This document shows, in pieces, positions 5,543 to 7,397 of a DNA stretch of 7,397 nt. The stretch is taken from the NCBI GenBank assembly GCA_014360105.1, contig JACIYD010000073.1:1-7397 (forward strand), in the 5' to 3' direction. How positions within the stretch are numbered: position 1 is the first letter of the stretch; each line of letters begins with the position of its first letter. This stretch comes from Clostridia bacterium. GTDB taxonomy: Bacteria; Bacillota; DSM-521; Neomoorellales; SLTJ01. The notes under the pieces are model-generated. The model had not been told where the DNA came from and ran no database searches. It saw only the letters and a list, made by a program, of their open reading frames with translations. The position numbers were made by a program, and so were the translations under genes.

Positions 5543-6004
5543 GTGACAAGAGAGCAGGACGAGGCTTTGGAGGCGGTATTTGCCAGATACCGCGGCCAGC
5601 CAGGGGCGACCATCCCCCTTCTCCAGGAGGCGCAGGAGATCTACGGCTACCTCCCGCAGGAGGTAATACGGCGTATCGCCCGCGAGCTGGGCGTACCGGT
5701 AAGCAAGGTTTTCGGGGTCGCCACCTTTTACGCTCAGTTTCACTTGAAGCCGCGCGGGCGCCACATCATCCGTGTCTGCCAGGGAACCGCGTGTCACGTC
5801 AGGGGCAGCGCCACCATCCTGGAAGCGGTCGAGGAGGAATTAGGGATCAGCCGCGGGGAAACCACCGCGGATTTGCGTTTCACCATTGAGCCGGTGGCCT
5901 GCCTGGGGTGCTGCGGTCTGGCGCCGGTGATGATGGTCAACGAAGAGACCCACGGCCGCCTGACCAAGGACCAGGTGGCCAAAATCCTCGCGCAATATCC
6001 ATAA
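5543..6004 (+). CDS. NuoE-like 2Fe-2S subunit (24 kDa family) of an NADH-dependent oxidoreductase
   Basis: Thioredoxin-like 2Fe-2S protein homologous to complex I NuoE and to the small subunits of NAD-linked hydrogenases and formate dehydrogenases (HydA/HydC, HndA-type naming varies). The 153-residue protein starts with a helical region containing IPLLQEAQEIYGYLP (24-38) and VFGVATFYAQF (56-66). The cluster ligands are Cys79 and Cys84 (VCQGTACHV) and Cys120 and Cys124 (CLGCCGLAPVM). Cys123 is an extra cysteine where Ala is usual. The GTG at 5543 is 13 bases from AGGAGG (5524-5529), a long spacing; the in-frame CTG at 5534 is 4 bases away but is a rarer start codon. The short form without large extensions is typical of bifurcating enzymes. 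It surely acts with the NuoF-like protein encoded 13 bases downstream; a cytoplasmic, soluble location is inferred from the absence of membrane segments. Confidence 0.92.
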   Translation: MTREQDEALEAVFARYRGQPGATIPLLQEAQEIYGYLPQEVIRRIARELGVPVSKVFGVATFYAQFHLKPRGRHIIRVCQGTACHVRGSATILEAVEEELGISRGETTADLRFTIEPVACLGCCGLAPVMMVNEETHGRLTKDQVAKILAQYP

Positions 6005-6017
6005 GGGGGTGGAAGAG

Positions 6018-7397
6018 GTGGCAGGATTGGCCCGCAAGCGGCAAGAACTACGCGAACAGTATTTCCGCCCCCTGGAGCGGCCGCGCATCATCCTCGGCAT
6101 GGGGTCCTGCGGCATCGCCGCCGGGGCCAATGCCGTCTTAGAAGAATTTAAGAAGCAGTTGGCGGCAAAAGGCCTTGACCTGACCCCGGGATACACCAGT
6201 TGCCTCGGCATGTGTCACCACGAGGTGCTGGTCGAGATTACCTACCCGGGCGGCCCCCGCGTTTACTACGGAAACGTGCGGCCGGCGATGGTAGCCCGGC
6301 TGGTGGAGGAGCACGTAAGCGGCGGACGTCCGGTGACCGAGTGGGCCATTGCCCAGGAGAGCGACGGGGCGGTGCCGGTGCCCGGTGTGCCGGAATTGCT
6401 CAGTATGCCTTTTTATCGTAAACAACGGCGTGGTGTGCTGCGGCGCTGCGGCCGCATTAATCCGGACAGCCTCGAGGAATACCTGGCAACCGGTGGCTAC
6501 GCCTCATTGGAAAAGGTACTCGAGAGGCTTTCGCCGGAAGAAGTCATTGATGAGGTCAAGCGCTCGGGTCTCCGGGGCCGCGGCGGCGCGGGCTTTCCCA
6601 CCGGGCTAAAGTGGGAGTTTACCCGGCGGGCCCCGGGCGAAAAGAAATATGTCGTTTGTAACGCCGACGAAGGGGACCCGGGAGCCTTTATGGATCGCTC
6701 GGTGCTGGAGGGCGACCCGCACGCGGTCATCGAGGGTATGCTCATTGCCGCCTACGCCATCGGGGCAGACGAAGGTTACATCTACGTGCGGGCCGAATAT
6801 CCTCTGGCGGTCAAAAGGCTTTATCGTGCTCTGGCCCAGGCGGAAGAATACGGGCTCTTGGGCGAAAACATCCTGGGCCGTGGTTTCCGCTTCCGGCTCC
6901 ATATCAAGCAGGGGGCCGGGGCTTTTGTCTGCGGGGAAGAAACGGCCCTCCTGATGTCGATCGAGGGCAGCCGCGGCATGCCGCGCACGCGCCCGCCGTT
7001 TCCCGCGCAAAAAGGGCTTTGGGGCCAACCGACCAATATTAATAACGTGGAAACCTACGCCAACGTCCCCCTTATTTTCGAGCAGGGGGCCGAGGCTTTC
7101 GCGGCGGTAGGCACGGAGCGCAGCAAGGGAACCAAGGTTTTTGCCATTACCGGCAAGGTGAAACGCACCGGCCTCGCCGAGGTGCCGATGGGGATCACCA
7201 TGCGGGAAATCGTTTTTGAGATCGCCGGCGGCATTCAGGCCGACCGGGCTTTCAAGGCGGTGCAGATCGGCGGACCTTCAGGCGGCTGTCTTCCTTCTTC
7301 TCTGCTCGATCTGGCGGTAGACTACGATTCCCTGACGCAGGCGGGGGCCATGATGGGTTCCGGCGGCCTGGTGGTGATGGACGAAGATACCTGCATG
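6018..7397 (+). CDS. NuoF-like FMN/4Fe-4S NADH-binding subunit with N-terminal ferredoxin domain, 3'-truncated
   Basis: The open frame gives 460 residues and runs off the window. Residues about 23-103 are a thioredoxin-like 2Fe-2S domain (RIILGMGSCGIAAGA, then SCLGMC, ending PRVYYGNVRPAMVARLVEEH). Only three cysteines are visible there (31, 62, 66). Residues about 135 onward are the NuoF core: GLRGRGGAGFPTGLKWEF (185-201) for NADH, CNADEGDPGAFMDR (214-227) for FMN, GAGAFVCGEETALLMSIEG (299-317), GLWGQPTNINNVETYANVP (333-351) and GGPSGGCLP (418-426). The C-terminal 4Fe-4S domain, and any extra ferredoxin domain, lie beyond 7397. This layout matches HydB/HndC-type subunits of NAD-linked hydrogenases and formate dehydrogenases, not the bare NuoF of complex I. 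The start is uncertain: GTG 6018 is chosen, but GTG 6009 and TTG 6027 (AGAGGTGG 5 bases before it) are in frame. Confidence 0.93.
   Translation, partial: MAGLARKRQELREQYFRPLERPRIILGMGSCGIAAGANAVLEEFKKQLAAKGLDLTPGYTSCLGMCHHEVLVEITYPGGPRVYYGNVRPAMVARLVEEHVSGGRPVTEWAIAQESDGAVPVPGVPELLSMPFYRKQRRGVLRRCGRINPDSLEEYLATGGYASLEKVLERLSPEEVIDEVKRSGLRGRGGAGFPTGLKWEFTRRAPGEKKYVVCNADEGDPGAFMDRSVLEGDPHAVIEGMLIAAYAIGADEGYIYVRAEYPLAVKRLYRALAQAEEYGLLGENILGRGFRFRLHIKQGAGAFVCGEETALLMSIEGSRGMPRTRPPFPAQKGLWGQPTNINNVETYANVPLIFEQGAEAFAAVGTERSKGTKVFAITGKVKRTGLAEVPMGITMREIVFEIAGGIQADRAFKAVQIGGPSGGCLPSSLLDLAVDYDSLTQAGAMMGSGGLVVMDEDTCM

Overview
The window looks like chromosomal core sequence from a high-GC anaerobic Firmicute of the clostridial type. 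Possible relatives are Moorella, Ammonifex or Desulfotomaculum-like thermophiles. This placement is inferred from the protein styles, the strong Shine-Dalgarno (SD) sites mixed with GTG/TTG starts, and NuoE/NuoF-type soluble NADH-module genes typical of electron-bifurcating or formate-linked enzymes in such organisms. All credible genes are on the + strand. No rRNA, tRNA, CRISPR array, insertion sequence or prophage gene was seen.

Layout. Bases 1-1042 hold the C-terminal four fifths of ThiC (thiamine pyrimidine synthase), cut by the left edge. A GC-rich gap of 190 bp follows. Bases 1233-1862 encode a family 4 iron-sulfur uracil-DNA glycosylase. The next gap (1863-2063) has a GC-rich palindrome, a possible 42-codon cationic small ORF, and two 12-nt direct repeats. 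Bases 2064-4801 are a compact cluster, tsaE-tsaB-rimI-tsaD. Three of its genes make the tRNA N6-threonylcarbamoyladenosine (t6A) machinery and the fourth is an N-acetyltransferase; overlaps suggest translational coupling. The gap 4802-4946 is markedly AT-richer than its surroundings. It carries, together with the last codons of tsaD, a same-strand cluster of DnaA-box-like 9-mers. Bases 4947-5537 encode 5-formyltetrahydrofolate cyclo-ligase. This is followed almost without spacing by a NuoE-like 2Fe-2S subunit (5543-6004) and a NuoF-like flavoprotein (6018 to the right edge, incomplete).

How the genes fit together. TsaE, TsaB and TsaD form the bacterial t6A complex; the fourth enzyme, TsaC/TsaC2, is not in the window. 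The cyclo-ligase feeds one-carbon folate metabolism. NuoE and NuoF would form an NADH-oxidising or NAD-reducing FMN/Fe-S module whose catalytic partner (hydrogenase, formate dehydrogenase or another) must lie beyond 7397. The most unusual signal is the DnaA-box cluster just after tsaD: it resembles an extra-oriC DnaA-binding cluster, not a gene or a terminator.
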